Below are positions 1-9,131 of a DNA stretch of 64,000 nt, piece by piece (the stretch's first letter is position 1; every line of letters begins with the position of its first letter). The DNA is from an uncultured Clostridium sp. Lineage in GTDB: Bacteria; Bacillota; Clostridia; TANB77; CAG-508. The DNA is taken from contig CAOJXR010000001.1 of NCBI GenBank assembly GCA_948465565.1, positions 372,001-436,000 of the forward strand, given 5' to 3'. The notes beneath the pieces are model-generated. The model was given only the letters and a program-made list of their open reading frames with translations. It did no database searches and was not told the DNA's origin. Both the position numbers and the translations under genes were made by a program.

Positions 1-277
1 TAACATTTACATCTTTTCTCTCATTTTGATATCCTGAAAGCATTCCCATTTTTTCTAATACAACTGAAAACATATCTTTCTTATATGTAGCATATGTATA
101 AATATTTCCTGAAACAATTCCTATAATAGCAATAACTGATGCAACTTTTAATATAAAATAAGGTCTCACAATCTTCTTTTGTTCATCTTTTTCTAAACTA
201 GCTTTTCTAAACTTTTCTACAGCTATTTTTCTTTCTAATGATTGTAATATTCTCTCATTTCTATCATTATTTCTCAT
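1..277 (-). CDS. Putative anti-sigma factor, N-terminal part (cut by window edge)
   Basis: Partial gene reading off the left edge; about 92 residues are visible. It begins MRNNDRNERILQ with a charged cytoplasmic segment, followed by one hydrophobic segment (about residues 45-65, FILKVASVIAIIGIVSG). It starts with ATG at 277, inside the last codons of the sigma factor gene (11-nt overlap), behind a GGAGG that lies in the sigma coding sequence. Overlap with a sigma gene and a single membrane span with a short N-terminal cytoplasmic part are the usual layout of a membrane anti-sigma factor. The role is inferred from this context; no diagnostic zinc-finger motif is visible in the fragment. Confidence 0.6.
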   Translation of the reverse strand, partial: MRNNDRNERILQSLERKIAVEKFRKASLEKDEQKKIVRPYFILKVASVIAIIGIVSGNIYTYATYKKDMFSVVLEKMGMLSGYQNERKDVNV

Positions 278-815
278 ACTCAATCCCTCCTTTACCTAAT
301 ATTTTTATCAATTTCTTTTTTATTCTATGTAATTTTGTATTCACATTCGATTCAGTTAAATTAAGCATCTCAGCAATTTCTCTCGATTTCATCCCATAAC
401 AATAAAACAATGTGAAAATATCCTTATCTTTTTTCCCCATCTTGTCTAGTCCATTATTTATAATTCTCATTTGCTCTCTCGTATATAAAGTATCATCTAA
501 ATCAATATCCACTCTAACATTTTCCTCTATAAGAGTATCTGTTAACTTTATACTTCTTAATCTGTTTTTAACAACATTTTTCGTAATACCTGCAATATAT
601 GGTTTTAAATCCAAGCCTTTTTTTATCTTTTCTTTATTTTTCCATACAACAAATAAAACATCTGAAATAAGTTCTTCAATATCTTCTTCATGTAACAAAT
701 TACTAGTCATATTTCTTATTATTATATAAATGTAATTACTATAATCTTCTATAATTTGCTCTAAATCTAGCTCATTATTATCCAATACGTAATTATTTAT
801 TGTTTTAACATCCAT
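267..815 (-). CDS. ECF-type RNA polymerase sigma factor
   Basis: 182-residue sigma-70 family protein of ECF size. The region 2 core lies at about residues 20-90 (DVLFVVWKNKEKIKKG, then YIAGITKNVVKNRLR). A region 4 helix-turn-helix occupies the C-terminus (MKSREIAEMLNLTESNVNTK, followed by a basic helix). An AGGAGG-like site precedes ATG 815. It is followed immediately by an overlapping membrane gene that is probably its anti-sigma factor, so the pair likely forms a signal-responsive regulator. The regulon cannot be told from the window. Confidence 0.88.
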   Translation of the reverse strand: MDVKTINNYVLDNNELDLEQIIEDYSNYIYIIIRNMTSNLLHEEDIEELISDVLFVVWKNKEKIKKGLDLKPYIAGITKNVVKNRLRSIKLTDTLIEENVRVDIDLDDTLYTREQMRIINNGLDKMGKKDKDIFTLFYCYGMKSREIAEMLNLTESNVNTKLHRIKKKLIKILGKGGIEYEK

Positions 816-930
816 TTTTCTCCTCCTTTTATCTTTCTATCTATATATTAACATTAACTTTAAAAATCTTACACTTTTTTAATATTTATTCCAAAATAAA
901 AAAGCCACCCTTTCGAATGACTTTTACTTC

Positions 931-1917
931 TTACATCATAATCTCATAATAATTACAAAATTCATATCCTTCAGCAAGATACTTCTCTATCAACTGAGGC
1001 AAAAACTCCACGGTAACATCCTTATCACCAGCATCATGCATCAAAATGACCAAATTATCATCTCCTGCAGCACTATCATTAAGTTCTCTCCACATATCCT
1101 CTATTGTAGTACTTCCAGCAGAGTCACCAGTCAAACAATTCCAATTAGTATATGTTATATTATTTTGTTTTAACAAATTTATAGACTGTTGTTTAACTGA
1201 GTTATATTTTCCACCTGATGAACCACCAGGATATCTAAACAAATGTGGATTATAAGTTGGAACGCCAATAGCTCTTCTAATCGCCTCAACAGACTGATTA
1301 TACTCAGCCAAAACATTCTCTTGACTTTCATATATCTGACTATATTTATGAGTATATCCATGACTAGCAATAAAATGTCCAGAATCATAAGCTCTTTTCA
1401 CAAGCTCTGGTTTCGCATCAACATTAGCACCTAAAACAAAAAAAGTAGCCTTAACATTATATCTATCCAATATATCCAAAATATCATCTGTAACTCTTGA
1501 AGGACCATCATCAAAAGTCAAATAAACTTTTTTAGTTTCTTCAAAATAAACATTCACAACTTTTTTAGCAATTTCTTCACTATACTGTGGCAATTGTGAC
1601 TCCATTGCAGCAGAAAAATCATGTTTAGGAAAAGCCACATTTTGAGTCATTTGCTGAGGTTTAGACGTCATCTCTGGCACTTCCGTCTTCTCAGGAACAA
1701 CCTCTCCTGTAGGAGAATTTGTTTTTCCAACAGTTTTAGAACCAGCAATCTGTTCATTTTCTGCACCAAAATCATTTTTTATTAATCTATATGCTAGCAC
1801 ACCAGTTACAACTACAATCACTACAGTTGCTAATGCAATAGCAATACAAAAAAATACAATTTTATTATTTTTAAGCGAAATTTTCTCTTCTTCAAAATAA
1901 GATGGCTGCTTATACAT
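931..1917 (-). CDS. Membrane-anchored polysaccharide deacetylase (NodB-type)
   Basis: 328 residues: an N-terminal membrane anchor at about 20-43, a Pro/Thr-rich linker, then a carbohydrate esterase family 4 domain. The NodB motifs are all visible: TFDDGPS (motif 1, two Asp), SHGYTH (motif 2, metal-binding His pair), RYPGGSSG (motif 3), a divergent motif 4 around NWNCLTGDS, and LMHDAGDKD (motif 5 His). The enzyme should remove N-acetyl groups from peptidoglycan or another cell-surface glycan outside the membrane. It has a GGGGAAGC ribosome site before ATG 1917. It lies 29 nt downstream of the dCMP deaminase gene on the same strand. Confidence 0.92.
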   Translation of the reverse strand: MYKQPSYFEEEKISLKNNKIVFFCIAIALATVVIVVVTGVLAYRLIKNDFGAENEQIAGSKTVGKTNSPTGEVVPEKTEVPEMTSKPQQMTQNVAFPKHDFSAAMESQLPQYSEEIAKKVVNVYFEETKKVYLTFDDGPSRVTDDILDILDRYNVKATFFVLGANVDAKPELVKRAYDSGHFIASHGYTHKYSQIYESQENVLAEYNQSVEAIRRAIGVPTYNPHLFRYPGGSSGGKYNSVKQQSINLLKQNNITYTNWNCLTGDSAGSTTIEDMWRELNDSAAGDDNLVILMHDAGDKDVTVEFLPQLIEKYLAEGYEFCNYYEIMM

Positions 1918-1946
1918 CGCTTCCCCTTTCGTATCTCTATTAAATA

Positions 1947-2426
1947 TTACAAATCAAGTATAATCCTTCTATTAGTCTTAACATATTGCCTATATGTTAC
2001 ACCACAAGCGTCAAACATTCCTCTTGATGCAATAGCACTAGCAGCTTGCCCGTATTCATCTTTGTAAATAACTTCTTTTATACCAGCTTGAATAATAGCT
2101 TTAGCACACTCATTACATGGAAATAACTTCACATAAATCTTGGCCCCTTCTAAATTTCCTCTATAATTTAAAATAGCATTCAACTCAGAATGACACACAA
2201 ATGTATTTTTCTTCTTTAAAAATTCACCTTCATTTTCCCATGACATAAATTCATCATCATCGCTAAGCCCCCTTGGTGCCCCATTATATCCCATAGACAA
2301 AATTCTATTATCTGCACTTACAATACAAGCTCCAACTTGAGTAGTCGGATCCTTACTTCTCTCAGCTGAAAGCATTGCAATTCCCATAAAGTATTCATCC
2401 CAACTAATATAATCTTCTCTCTTCAT
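1947..2426 (-). CDS. dCMP deaminase family protein (ComEB-like)
   Basis: Zinc-dependent deaminase that should convert dCMP to dUMP for thymidylate synthesis. The zinc site is readable: HSELNAIL (the H-x-E motif, with Ser in place of the common Ala) and FPCNECAK (P-C-x-x-C). I place the start at ATG 2426, giving MKREDYISWDEYF, because AAGGAG lies 6 nt upstream. An in-frame ATG at 2468 would add 14 residues but has no ribosome site. The protein is then 159 residues, a usual length for the family. It is co-oriented with the downstream deacetylase gene. Confidence 0.9.
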   Translation of the reverse strand: MKREDYISWDEYFMGIAMLSAERSKDPTTQVGACIVSADNRILSMGYNGAPRGLSDDDEFMSWENEGEFLKKKNTFVCHSELNAILNYRGNLEGAKIYVKLFPCNECAKAIIQAGIKEVIYKDEYGQAASAIASRGMFDACGVTYRQYVKTNRRIILDL

Positions 2427-2590
2427 ACATTTCTCCTTACTCACTTTGTATTCTACCATATTCGACATTATATTACAATTTATTTTTTCAGAAATTCTAT
2501 TTATTTTTTACCATTTTTGGAATATAATACTACCATAAAAATTATAATTATAATTTTTGTAATACCATAAGTTTCATGGAGGAAAATTCT

Positions 2591-3479
2591 ATGAAAAAAA
2601 TAATTTTCAAAGGCTGTGGAACAGCTATTATCACACCATTCAACGAAAATGGCGTAAATTTTGATGAATTCAGAAAAATGATTGAATTCCAAATATCAGA
2701 AGGTGTAGACGCGCTTATAGTTTGTGGAACAACAGGCGAAGCCTCTACAATGTCAATAGAAGAACGAAAGGAAACAATAAAATTTGCTGTAAAAGTTGCT
2801 GATAAGCGCATTCCAATTATTGCAGGAACAGGAGCAAATTGTACTACGTCAGCAGTCGAGTTTACAAAATGGGCAGAAACTGCTGGAGTAGATGGATGCT
2901 TAGTAGTAACTCCATATTATAATAAAACCACTCAAGGACGGACTAATCGCTCACTTCAAAGCAATTGCAGAAAGTACTCGCTTACCAATAATTGTATACA
3001 GCGTACCAAGCAGAACTGGTGTCAATATCACACCTGAAACATGCCTAGAACTTTCAAAAATTTCAAACATCGTAGCAATTAAAGAAGCAAGTGGAAACTT
3101 ATCACAAATCGCAGAAATCAAAGCACTTTGCCGCGAAAACCTACACGTATACTCTGGAAATGACGACCAAATCGTCCCTATCCTATCTCTTGGTGGAATT
3201 GGAGTAATCTCAGTATTATCAAATGTAGCGCCAAAATTCACACATGAAATGGTATATAATTATTTTAATGGAAAAACCGTTGAAGCAACAGATATGCAAT
3301 TAGACTCAATATATTTAACCAAAGCACTATTCTCTGAAGTAAACCCAATCCCAGTAAAAGCAGCAATGAACATTTTAGGTTATAACGCAGGTATACCAAG
3401 ACTTCCTCTTATAGAAATGACTGAATCAGGAAAACAAAAACTAAAAAATGAACTAAAAAACTTTGGTTTAATTAAATAA
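2591..3479 (+). pseudogene. dapA: 4-hydroxy-tetrahydrodipicolinate synthase, one-base frameshift
   Basis: First committed enzyme of lysine/diaminopimelate synthesis (pyruvate plus aspartate semialdehyde). The first part (to about 2936) carries GTTGEAST and [10 protein letters not shown]. The second part, in the next frame, carries YSVPSRTG and AIKEASGN with the catalytic Tyr and Schiff-base Lys. Dropping one G at 2936-2937 joins them into a normal 295-residue DapA with no missing conserved block. The start is ATG 2591; an ATG at 2576 is part of its ATGGAGG ribosome site. It is followed by dapB 33 nt downstream. It is either a recent inactivating insertion or, more likely, a base error. Confidence 0.9.
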
Positions 3480-3512
3480 ACACCACAATATTACTAAAAT
3501 TTAGGAGGAAAT

Positions 3513-4262
3513 ATGATAAAAGTATTAATAAATGGTTGTAATGGTAAAATGGGACAAGAATTAGCAAAAGCAATCGACAAAAATGATAACTTCAAAACAA
3601 TATGTGGTGTAGATAGAGTTGATACTGGTGACAACAAATTTCCTGTATACACAGACATTAGCAAAATCACTGAAGAACCAGATGTAATAATAGACTTCTC
3701 TATCCCAGTAGCAACATTTAAAATTCTAGAATATGCTGTAAACAAGCACATACCAATTGTAATCTGTACCACAGGATTTTCAGAAGAAGAAACTAAAAAA
3801 ATTGAAGAATTATCAAAACAAATACCTATCTTCCGTTCAGCAAACATGTCTTATGAAATAAATTTAATGTCTAGCCTAGTCGCACAAATCACAAAATACT
3901 TAAAAGATGCAGACATTGAAATTATAGAAACACATCACAATAGAAAAGTTGACGCTCCATCTGGAACAGCACTTTTACTAGCAGACAGAATAAACAAAGA
4001 ACTAAATAATGAACTGCATTATGAATATGATAGACATTCTAAAAGAGAAAAAAGAAATAAAAAAGAAATCGGCATTCACTCCATAAGAGGCGGAAATACA
4101 GTTGGTACACACACTGTAACATTCTTCTCTGAAAATGAAACATTTGAAATAACCCATACTGCCAATTCAAGGGGAGTATTTGCAGAAGGCGCACTAAAGG
4201 CAGCCGAATACTTAGCCGTTCAGGACAATGGCTTATATAGTATGAACGATTTAATAAAGTAA
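3513..4262 (+). CDS. dapB: 4-hydroxy-tetrahydrodipicolinate reductase
   Basis: 249 residues, intact. It reduces the DapA product with NAD(P)H in the lysine/diaminopimelate pathway. The N-terminal Rossmann motif is NGCNGKMGQELAKAI. The active-site block ETHHNRKVDAPSGTA (HHxxKxDAPSGTA) sits at about residues 140-155, followed by HSIRGGNTVGTHTV. A TTAGGAGG ribosome site precedes ATG 3513. It forms a two-gene operon with dapA and ends at a strong hairpin terminator. Confidence 0.96.
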   Translation: MIKVLINGCNGKMGQELAKAIDKNDNFKTICGVDRVDTGDNKFPVYTDISKITEEPDVIIDFSIPVATFKILEYAVNKHIPIVICTTGFSEEETKKIEELSKQIPIFRSANMSYEINLMSSLVAQITKYLKDADIEIIETHHNRKVDAPSGTALLLADRINKELNNELHYEYDRHSKREKRNKKEIGIHSIRGGNTVGTHTVTFFSENETFEITHTANSRGVFAEGALKAAEYLAVQDNGLYSMNDLIK

Positions 4263-4272
4263 TCAACTCAAT

Positions 4273-4309
4273 AAAAAAAGTAAGAATATCAAACATTCTT
4301 ACTTTTTTT
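4273..4309. terminator. Bidirectional rho-independent terminator
   Basis: Nearly perfect inverted repeat (AAAAAAAGTAAGAAT paired with ATTCTTACTTTTTTT) with a 6-nt loop. It lies between the convergent ends of dapB (plus) and the LtaS-like gene (minus), so it can stop transcription from both sides. Confidence 0.9.
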
Positions 4310-4326
4310 ATTATTCTGCTAGATTA

Positions 4327-6210
4327 TTACTTATTATCAAACATCTGATAATAGACTATCCTATTATACTCCTGAATCCTATCATAATAAGGGGACTCTC
4401 TATCATCAATTTTATACAAATTTCCATCCCTATCTTTATAATATTGTGAAGTTATTACTGGAATATTCTCTCTAAAATCTGATATATACTTTGTATATGA
4501 ATTCATTGGCAAATTAGCCGTCTCAAACAACAAACTCTGCAAATAATTAGTACTTACTTCAATATCTTTTTTCTCTTCAATATCATAATTGGCCCATATA
4601 AAAAATGGAACAACATAAGCACACTCTTCATCGCTATATTTATCACTAGAACCATACATAGCATATCCATCTATAGCAGGCTGATGATCACCAAAGAAAA
4701 CTACAATAGTATCTTCATTATAACCTTCAATAAAATTCACCAATTCCTTCAAAGCACTATCTGACGCATTTGCATATTGTAAATATACATCCAATTCAGA
4801 AACATCTGAATCAATATCTGCATTATCAAGATAATTAATACCATCTTCCCTATAAAAATTATATGGCAAATGATTTTGCATAGTAAGAACAAACGAAAAG
4901 TTATTTTCTCCATCTGGTTTATTTGTCATAATATCATACCAGTATGAATATGTAGACGCATCACTTGGATAAGAACTGGTTGTATACATGCTCAAACTTG
5001 GCATATCCTCAAAAAAAGCTGTATTCTTAAATTGTAATAAATTATAAATTTTCCCCCTACTATAGCCATTTTTATACCATGAATGAATTCCATAAGTATT
5101 ATAGTTCAAATTATTCATAGTATTAACCATAGACTCTCTAACAGTTTTAGAAATATATTGCTGATATGGCATTGCTCCTATTGGTAAAAATGCTGTAGTA
5201 TTTTGTGTCAAAAATTCATACTCAACATTAGCAGTTCCACCACCAAATTTAGACGAATGTACCATTCCTGATACAATATTTTCACCTTGTATAAGTTCAT
5301 GAAAATACGGAAGATTATCCTCATGCATATCGAAGCCAAACACACTTTGCATATCAGCAAACGACTCATTCATTACGACCAATATATTAGGTAAATCTCC
5401 ATCATACTCTAAAGTATCATCTTCATATGTAGCCAAAAGTTTTACAACTTCATCTCTATTATATCCATCTGGTTTCTTAACTCTCAAATCCTTAATCAAT
5501 CTAATTAAAGTAAGTCCAGCACCAGATTTCTTATAAGCATCATTTATATCCCAAATCTCAATTGTTTTCATAAGTGGCTCATGTATAAATAAAAAAGTCA
5601 TGCACAAAACTCCCACTGCAGCTGTTAAAATTCTTCTCTTTTTTGTCTTTGTTTCTTTTTTATCATCAAATTTGCAAAATCTCCACATAAAAAGATTTTC
5701 AATCGCATATAAAGCCATTCCAACAATAAAATTTCCCTCAAGCTCTGGCTGAATACCCTTAGCAACACTCATAGCTGTTTGAATAGAATATACATCCGAA
5801 ATAGTTATCGCAATTCCTCTAATTTGTGTAACAATATAATTTGCAACACCAAAAGCAATTGCCATTGTAGAAACAATCATACAAGATAATTTAGTTTTAT
5901 TTGTAATTCCATATACAATTAAGTACATAAATAGTAATATTAATACATTTCCAATAAATTTAGGACATTCAAAAAAGTTTTTAAATATTTCCTCTATAAG
6001 TTCTTTTCGATATTCCCAATCAGTTGAAGGCTTAAAAGTATCTATAAAAGGTATCTCTTTACCATTCAAAAGTTGTGTCGAAACATAACAAATAAGGAAA
6101 AACACCGTAATAAAAACTGCCTTCTTAAAAATATTACTCTTAAAAAAACGTCTCATATGCAAAATTATTTTTTCTTTTGTTCCTACTTTTAATAACTCCA
6201 TATTCTCCAT
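4327..6210 (-). CDS. LtaS-like membrane sulfatase (phosphoglycerol transferase family)
   Basis: 627 residues: five predicted membrane segments in the first 220 residues, then an extracellular alkaline-phosphatase/sulfatase-fold domain. Diagnostic pieces are LPNILVVMNESFADM, the nucleophile region GGTANVEYEFLT (Thr), FVLTMQNHLPY and the metal-binding VVFFGDHQPAID. Family members transfer glycerol phosphate from phosphatidylglycerol to make lipoteichoic acid or decorate glycans. Which polymer is made here is not known. The start is uncertain between ATG 6210 and ATG 6201; neither has an ideally spaced ribosome site. It follows the UDP-sugar pyrophosphorylase gene by 13 nt, which suggests co-transcription. 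Confidence 0.88.
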   Translation of the reverse strand: MENMELLKVGTKEKIILHMRRFFKSNIFKKAVFITVFFLICYVSTQLLNGKEIPFIDTFKPSTDWEYRKELIEEIFKNFFECPKFIGNVLILLFMYLIVYGITNKTKLSCMIVSTMAIAFGVANYIVTQIRGIAITISDVYSIQTAMSVAKGIQPELEGNFIVGMALYAIENLFMWRFCKFDDKKETKTKKRRILTAAVGVLCMTFLFIHEPLMKTIEIWDINDAYKKSGAGLTLIRLIKDLRVKKPDGYNRDEVVKLLATYEDDTLEYDGDLPNILVVMNESFADMQSVFGFDMHEDNLPYFHELIQGENIVSGMVHSSKFGGGTANVEYEFLTQNTTAFLPIGAMPYQQYISKTVRESMVNTMNNLNYNTYGIHSWYKNGYSRGKIYNLLQFKNTAFFEDMPSLSMYTTSSYPSDASTYSYWYDIMTNKPDGENNFSFVLTMQNHLPYNFYREDGINYLDNADIDSDVSELDVYLQYANASDSALKELVNFIEGYNEDTIVVFFGDHQPAIDGYAMYGSSDKYSDEECAYVVPFFIWANYDIEEKKDIEVSTNYLQSLLFETANLPMNSYTKYISDFRENIPVITSQYYKDRDGNLYKIDDRESPYYDRIQEYNRIVYYQMFDNK

Positions 6211-6223
6211 TCTTTTAAACTAC

Positions 6224-7477
6224 TTATTCTCCCTCGTTATTTCTCCAATAATTATTATATAATTCTCTTGCAGTATCTGGGCTATCTACACCTTCTTTAT
6301 TCTTAATAGGTGCAAAATCAACTTCTCTATTTCCTCTCAAAACAGCTATATCATCAACATAATTAAATGAATCAAAAATAAATGACTCAAATTTATAGCT
6401 ATTAGGAGCATCTGGAACAACCAATTCCCCATTTTCATTTAAATAACTATTTTTCTTATATGCTTTATGATAAGGCAAAGTAACTTTAGCCAAATCTTTT
6501 AAAATATTCAAGCTAAACAAATTACACATTATATGAGACTCACCATACAATAGCTCTCCATCTTCATCAAGAGCCTCAGCAAGTTCATCAGAAAGCTCAG
6601 AATACTCTATAACGCCAACTTTTCCATCTCTCTTACAAATAACTCCAACTCTTTCTTTAGGATTATTTTTCAAAACAGACTTAGTCGCAATCTGTAGCTT
6701 TTTCTCCTCAGCAAGGCCAATCAATGTTGGGTCAGCCATTTTAAGTAAAACATTATCAATACTACCAATAAATATCCATTTTACTCCACGTTTCTCCATA
6801 TCAGCCAAGCATCCATTAATTCCCATTGATTTAAAAATACCACCATTTCCATCAGATGCCTCTTTAATCAATTTATTCTCACCAACCAAAAGCTTACCAC
6901 TCTCATCAATTAATGGCATTTGCCCTTGTTTAAAAAACATAACAGATTCCTTTGGATATCCAAAATACTCATGTTCCTCAAAAAATTCAATAATATCATC
7001 ATTATTCTCCTGACTTGTCATTATGTACCAAGGAATAACTCTATCATACTTCTTATTAGCTCTCTTCAAAGTACCACAAACAATCTCAAATAAATACTTA
7101 GCCTCTGGCTCAACATCAATCTTAAATGTACCCTTTGGCTTACTATAACCAAGTCTAGTACCTTGCCCACCTGACATAGTTGCAACAGCAAATTGTCCAT
7201 TCGCTAAAATATTCTTTCCCAAATCATTTATTTCTTCCAACTCATCTAAAGAAAGTTTATTCTTCTTTAGCGCTGAAATAGGCTTAATATCATTACCTAA
7301 ATTAATATCCTCTTTTGTAAGTTGATTATATAAATTAGTTAAATTATCAAAATCCATTCCATTTATTTGGTCAGCAATCTTGCTCTTCTCTTCCTCTGTA
7401 AAACTCTCCATAATCTTAGCAACATGCTCTTGACCATATCTCTTTAGCTTATCCATTGCATTTTCAATATTTCTCAT
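6224..7477 (-). CDS. UDP-sugar pyrophosphorylase, eukaryote-type UDPGP family
   Basis: 417 residues of the UDPGP/UAP family, which makes UDP-GlcNAc, UDP-GalNAc or UDP-glucose from UTP and a sugar 1-phosphate. The nucleotide-binding loop is MSGGQGTRLGYSKPKGTF (about residues 99-116). Further matching blocks are PWYIMTSQENND, FFKQGQMP, GNGGIF and the metal/sugar region IFIGSIDNVLLKMADP. AGGAGCGAG precedes ATG 7477. This family is distinct from the usual bacterial GalU and GlmU. It is paired with the LtaS-like gene, so it may supply nucleotide sugar for a cell-envelope polymer. The sugar specificity cannot be read from sequence. Confidence 0.85.
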   Translation of the reverse strand: MRNIENAMDKLKRYGQEHVAKIMESFTEEEKSKIADQINGMDFDNLTNLYNQLTKEDINLGNDIKPISALKKNKLSLDELEEINDLGKNILANGQFAVATMSGGQGTRLGYSKPKGTFKIDVEPEAKYLFEIVCGTLKRANKKYDRVIPWYIMTSQENNDDIIEFFEEHEYFGYPKESVMFFKQGQMPLIDESGKLLVGENKLIKEASDGNGGIFKSMGINGCLADMEKRGVKWIFIGSIDNVLLKMADPTLIGLAEEKKLQIATKSVLKNNPKERVGVICKRDGKVGVIEYSELSDELAEALDEDGELLYGESHIMCNLFSLNILKDLAKVTLPYHKAYKKNSYLNENGELVVPDAPNSYKFESFIFDSFNYVDDIAVLRGNREVDFAPIKNKEGVDSPDTARELYNNYWRNNEGE

Positions 7478-7563
7478 AATCTCTCGCTCCTATTTTTTAT
7501 TCAATGTTTGCTTGTTAAAAACCTAGCTTATTATATAATATTCTAAAGAAAAAGTAAATACAC

Positions 7564-7592
7564 AAAAAAAAGCTGGTAAATCCAGCTTTTTT
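7564..7592 (-). terminator. Rho-independent terminator
   Basis: Inverted repeat AAAAAAGCTGG / CCAGCTTTTTTT with a 5-nt loop just past the end of the HigA gene on the minus strand. It separates the toxin-antitoxin operon from the pyrophosphorylase gene. Confidence 0.85.
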
Positions 7593-7599
7593 GAATATT

Positions 7600-8646
7600 C
7601 TATTGTAATTTATACTTATTATATAATTCACTACTATATGTTATTTTGCGCAATTTTGCTAATCTACCTACAAAAAAACTCATAGGAATCTTATATTTAT
7701 TAGAAATTTTTAATAAATTATTTTCACAATAATCTATCTCTATCTCTTTCCAAGCCATTTTATCTATCATCATATCTAAAGCAAACTCATCAGCTCTTTT
7801 TTCCTGTTCCTCGTTTGCATCAACAATAACTTTACTTTTAGCCTCATTATAATCACTTTTACAATGTCCTAATTCATGAAATAACTCAAAGTAAAAAGAA
7901 TCTTTTCCACTATAATTTTTAGTAATATAAATAGCTGGATTTTTTCCTTTAACTTTAAAGCATCCCCTAACTTTCGTTCCACTCAAAGCTTTTTCCACAA
8001 TAAAATAAATACCATAATTATTTAACATATTCTGTATTTCAGTAATTTCTTTATATTCATTATTTTCATTTTTAAAATTATTATTAAATGCAATTTTCTT
8101 TAAATCTTCAATCATAAAATTAAAATTAATTTTATGATATTCATGAACTTTTTGTTTCATCGAAAGTTCATCTGCTCTTGCAATCCATAAATTTAATTTA
8201 TTTAAATCATTTCCCTTTTTCTTAAATAACGTTTTTTCTTGAACTTTTACTAATGAATCCAAATCTTTAACTTTTAAAAAATCCATTATATCAATATAAT
8301 TTTGGATAGCATTAGTTATATTTTTAAAATCAACCCATTTACGTTCTTTTAATTCATTAAGATAAAATTCTTTTTTCATCTTTTCATTAATATTTTTTTC
8401 ATTTTCATAAGCTTCTAACAATTCTCTTGTAACAAGATTTCTATATTCAGATTTTATAATAAATTCAACAGGAATATTGGTCAATCGCCCTATATTAGAA
8501 GCCATTTCTAATGTAATATCCTTCTTACCATTTAAAATTTCATTCATATGCTTTTGACTAATACCTAGTCTAACTGCAAAATCTGATTGAGAAATATTAT
8601 AATATTCCAAATAATCTTTTAAATACCTTCCAAATCCACTATTCAA
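7600..8646 (-). CDS. higA: HigA-type antitoxin with ImmA/IrrE metallopeptidase domain
   Basis: 348 residues. An XRE helix-turn-helix lies at about 10-65 (SQSDFAVRLGISQKHMNEIL). A helical middle is followed by an ImmA/IrrE-like zinc peptidase region with FELFHELGHCKSDY (HExxH) near residue 255. Start is TTG 8646 behind AGGAGGTGA with 8-nt spacing. The gene follows the HigB-like toxin gene by 12 nt in the toxin-first order typical of higBA. The HTH part probably represses the operon and neutralises the toxin. The fused peptidase makes it longer than a minimal HigA (about 100 residues) and may cleave a regulator. Confidence 0.85.
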   Translation of the reverse strand: MNSGFGRYLKDYLEYYNISQSDFAVRLGISQKHMNEILNGKKDITLEMASNIGRLTNIPVEFIIKSEYRNLVTRELLEAYENEKNINEKMKKEFYLNELKERKWVDFKNITNAIQNYIDIMDFLKVKDLDSLVKVQEKTLFKKKGNDLNKLNLWIARADELSMKQKVHEYHKINFNFMIEDLKKIAFNNNFKNENNEYKEITEIQNMLNNYGIYFIVEKALSGTKVRGCFKVKGKNPAIYITKNYSGKDSFYFELFHELGHCKSDYNEAKSKVIVDANEEQEKRADEFALDMMIDKMAWKEIEIDYCENNLLKISNKYKIPMSFFVGRLAKLRKITYSSELYNKYKLQ

Positions 8647-8658
8647 TTACATCACCTC

Positions 8659-8985
8659 CTAACCATCACCATAATGCTGATCATCAATTTCAATAAATTC
8701 CATCTCTGTTATTTCTATTTCATTATATGGATATTTCCCTACTGGTTTCATATACAATCTAATCTTTTGGTTAACATTTGCTGTATATATTTCTTTTAAA
8801 TTTCCACTTTTATTATTAATATTATATACATAACTTAAAGGATTACCTAACAAATTTTTCAAGTTATCAGAATCAACTATTAAATCTTCAATATTCTTTA
8901 TTGTTTCAATTTCTTTTGTCTTATGTTTTCTTTCAATTTTACTTTTGTACGCTCTGTCATAGTGCTTACTTCTTGAAATCTTCAT
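8659..8985 (-). CDS. higB: HigB/RelE-type toxin
   Basis: 108 residues, RelE-superfamily size and pattern: a basic N-terminus (MKISRSKHYDRAYKSKIERK), a helix, then strands ending ANVNQKIRLYMKP and the acidic tail EITEMEFIEIDDQHYG that is common in HigB proteins. Such toxins are ribosome-dependent mRNA nucleases. AAGGAGG precedes ATG 8985. It is the first gene of the operon, downstream of a readable promoter and operator. Confidence 0.8.
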   Translation of the reverse strand: MKISRSKHYDRAYKSKIERKHKTKEIETIKNIEDLIVDSDNLKNLLGNPLSYVYNINNKSGNLKEIYTANVNQKIRLYMKPVGKYPYNEIEITEMEFIEIDDQHYGDG

Positions 8986-9001
8986 TAGTCCTCCTTTTCA
9001 T

Positions 9002-9031
9002 ATTATAACCTAATAGGTAATAATATGTCAA
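9002..9031 (-). promoter_or_regulatory. higBA promoter with palindromic operator
   Basis: On the minus strand TTGACA (9031-9026) and TATAAT (9007-9002) are separated by 18 nt. A perfect 11-nt palindrome ACCTAATAGGT (9008-9018) fills the spacer next to the -10 box, the expected place for an autorepressing antitoxin. The toxin start codon lies 16 nt further on. Confidence 0.85.
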
Positions 9032-9097
9032 CAAGTATACTACCATCTTCTAATAAAGTCAATACTCCATCAGAAAAAAATTAAAAAACAACAAATA

Positions 9098-9122
9098 GAG
9101 CTATGCTCTAAGAACATAGCTC
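9098..9122 (-). terminator. Terminator of the small XRE gene
   Basis: GAGCTATG / CATAGCTC hairpin 10 nt past the stop codon of the XRE gene on the minus strand, followed by a T-rich tract containing TTTTTT. Confidence 0.65.
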
Positions 9123-9131
9123 CACAAAAGA

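Noticed and set aside
2576..2590. ATG 2576 as the dapA start
   Set aside because: It is part of the ATGGAGG ribosome site of the better start at 2591, and the added residues are not typical of DapA.
2469..2590. Lysine riboswitch upstream of dapA
   Set aside because: The space is only about 120 nt and AT-rich, and no conserved lysine-aptamer elements are visible.
2930..2945. Programmed frameshift in dapA
   Set aside because: There is no slippery heptamer, no following pseudoknot and no family precedent. A plain extra G explains it.
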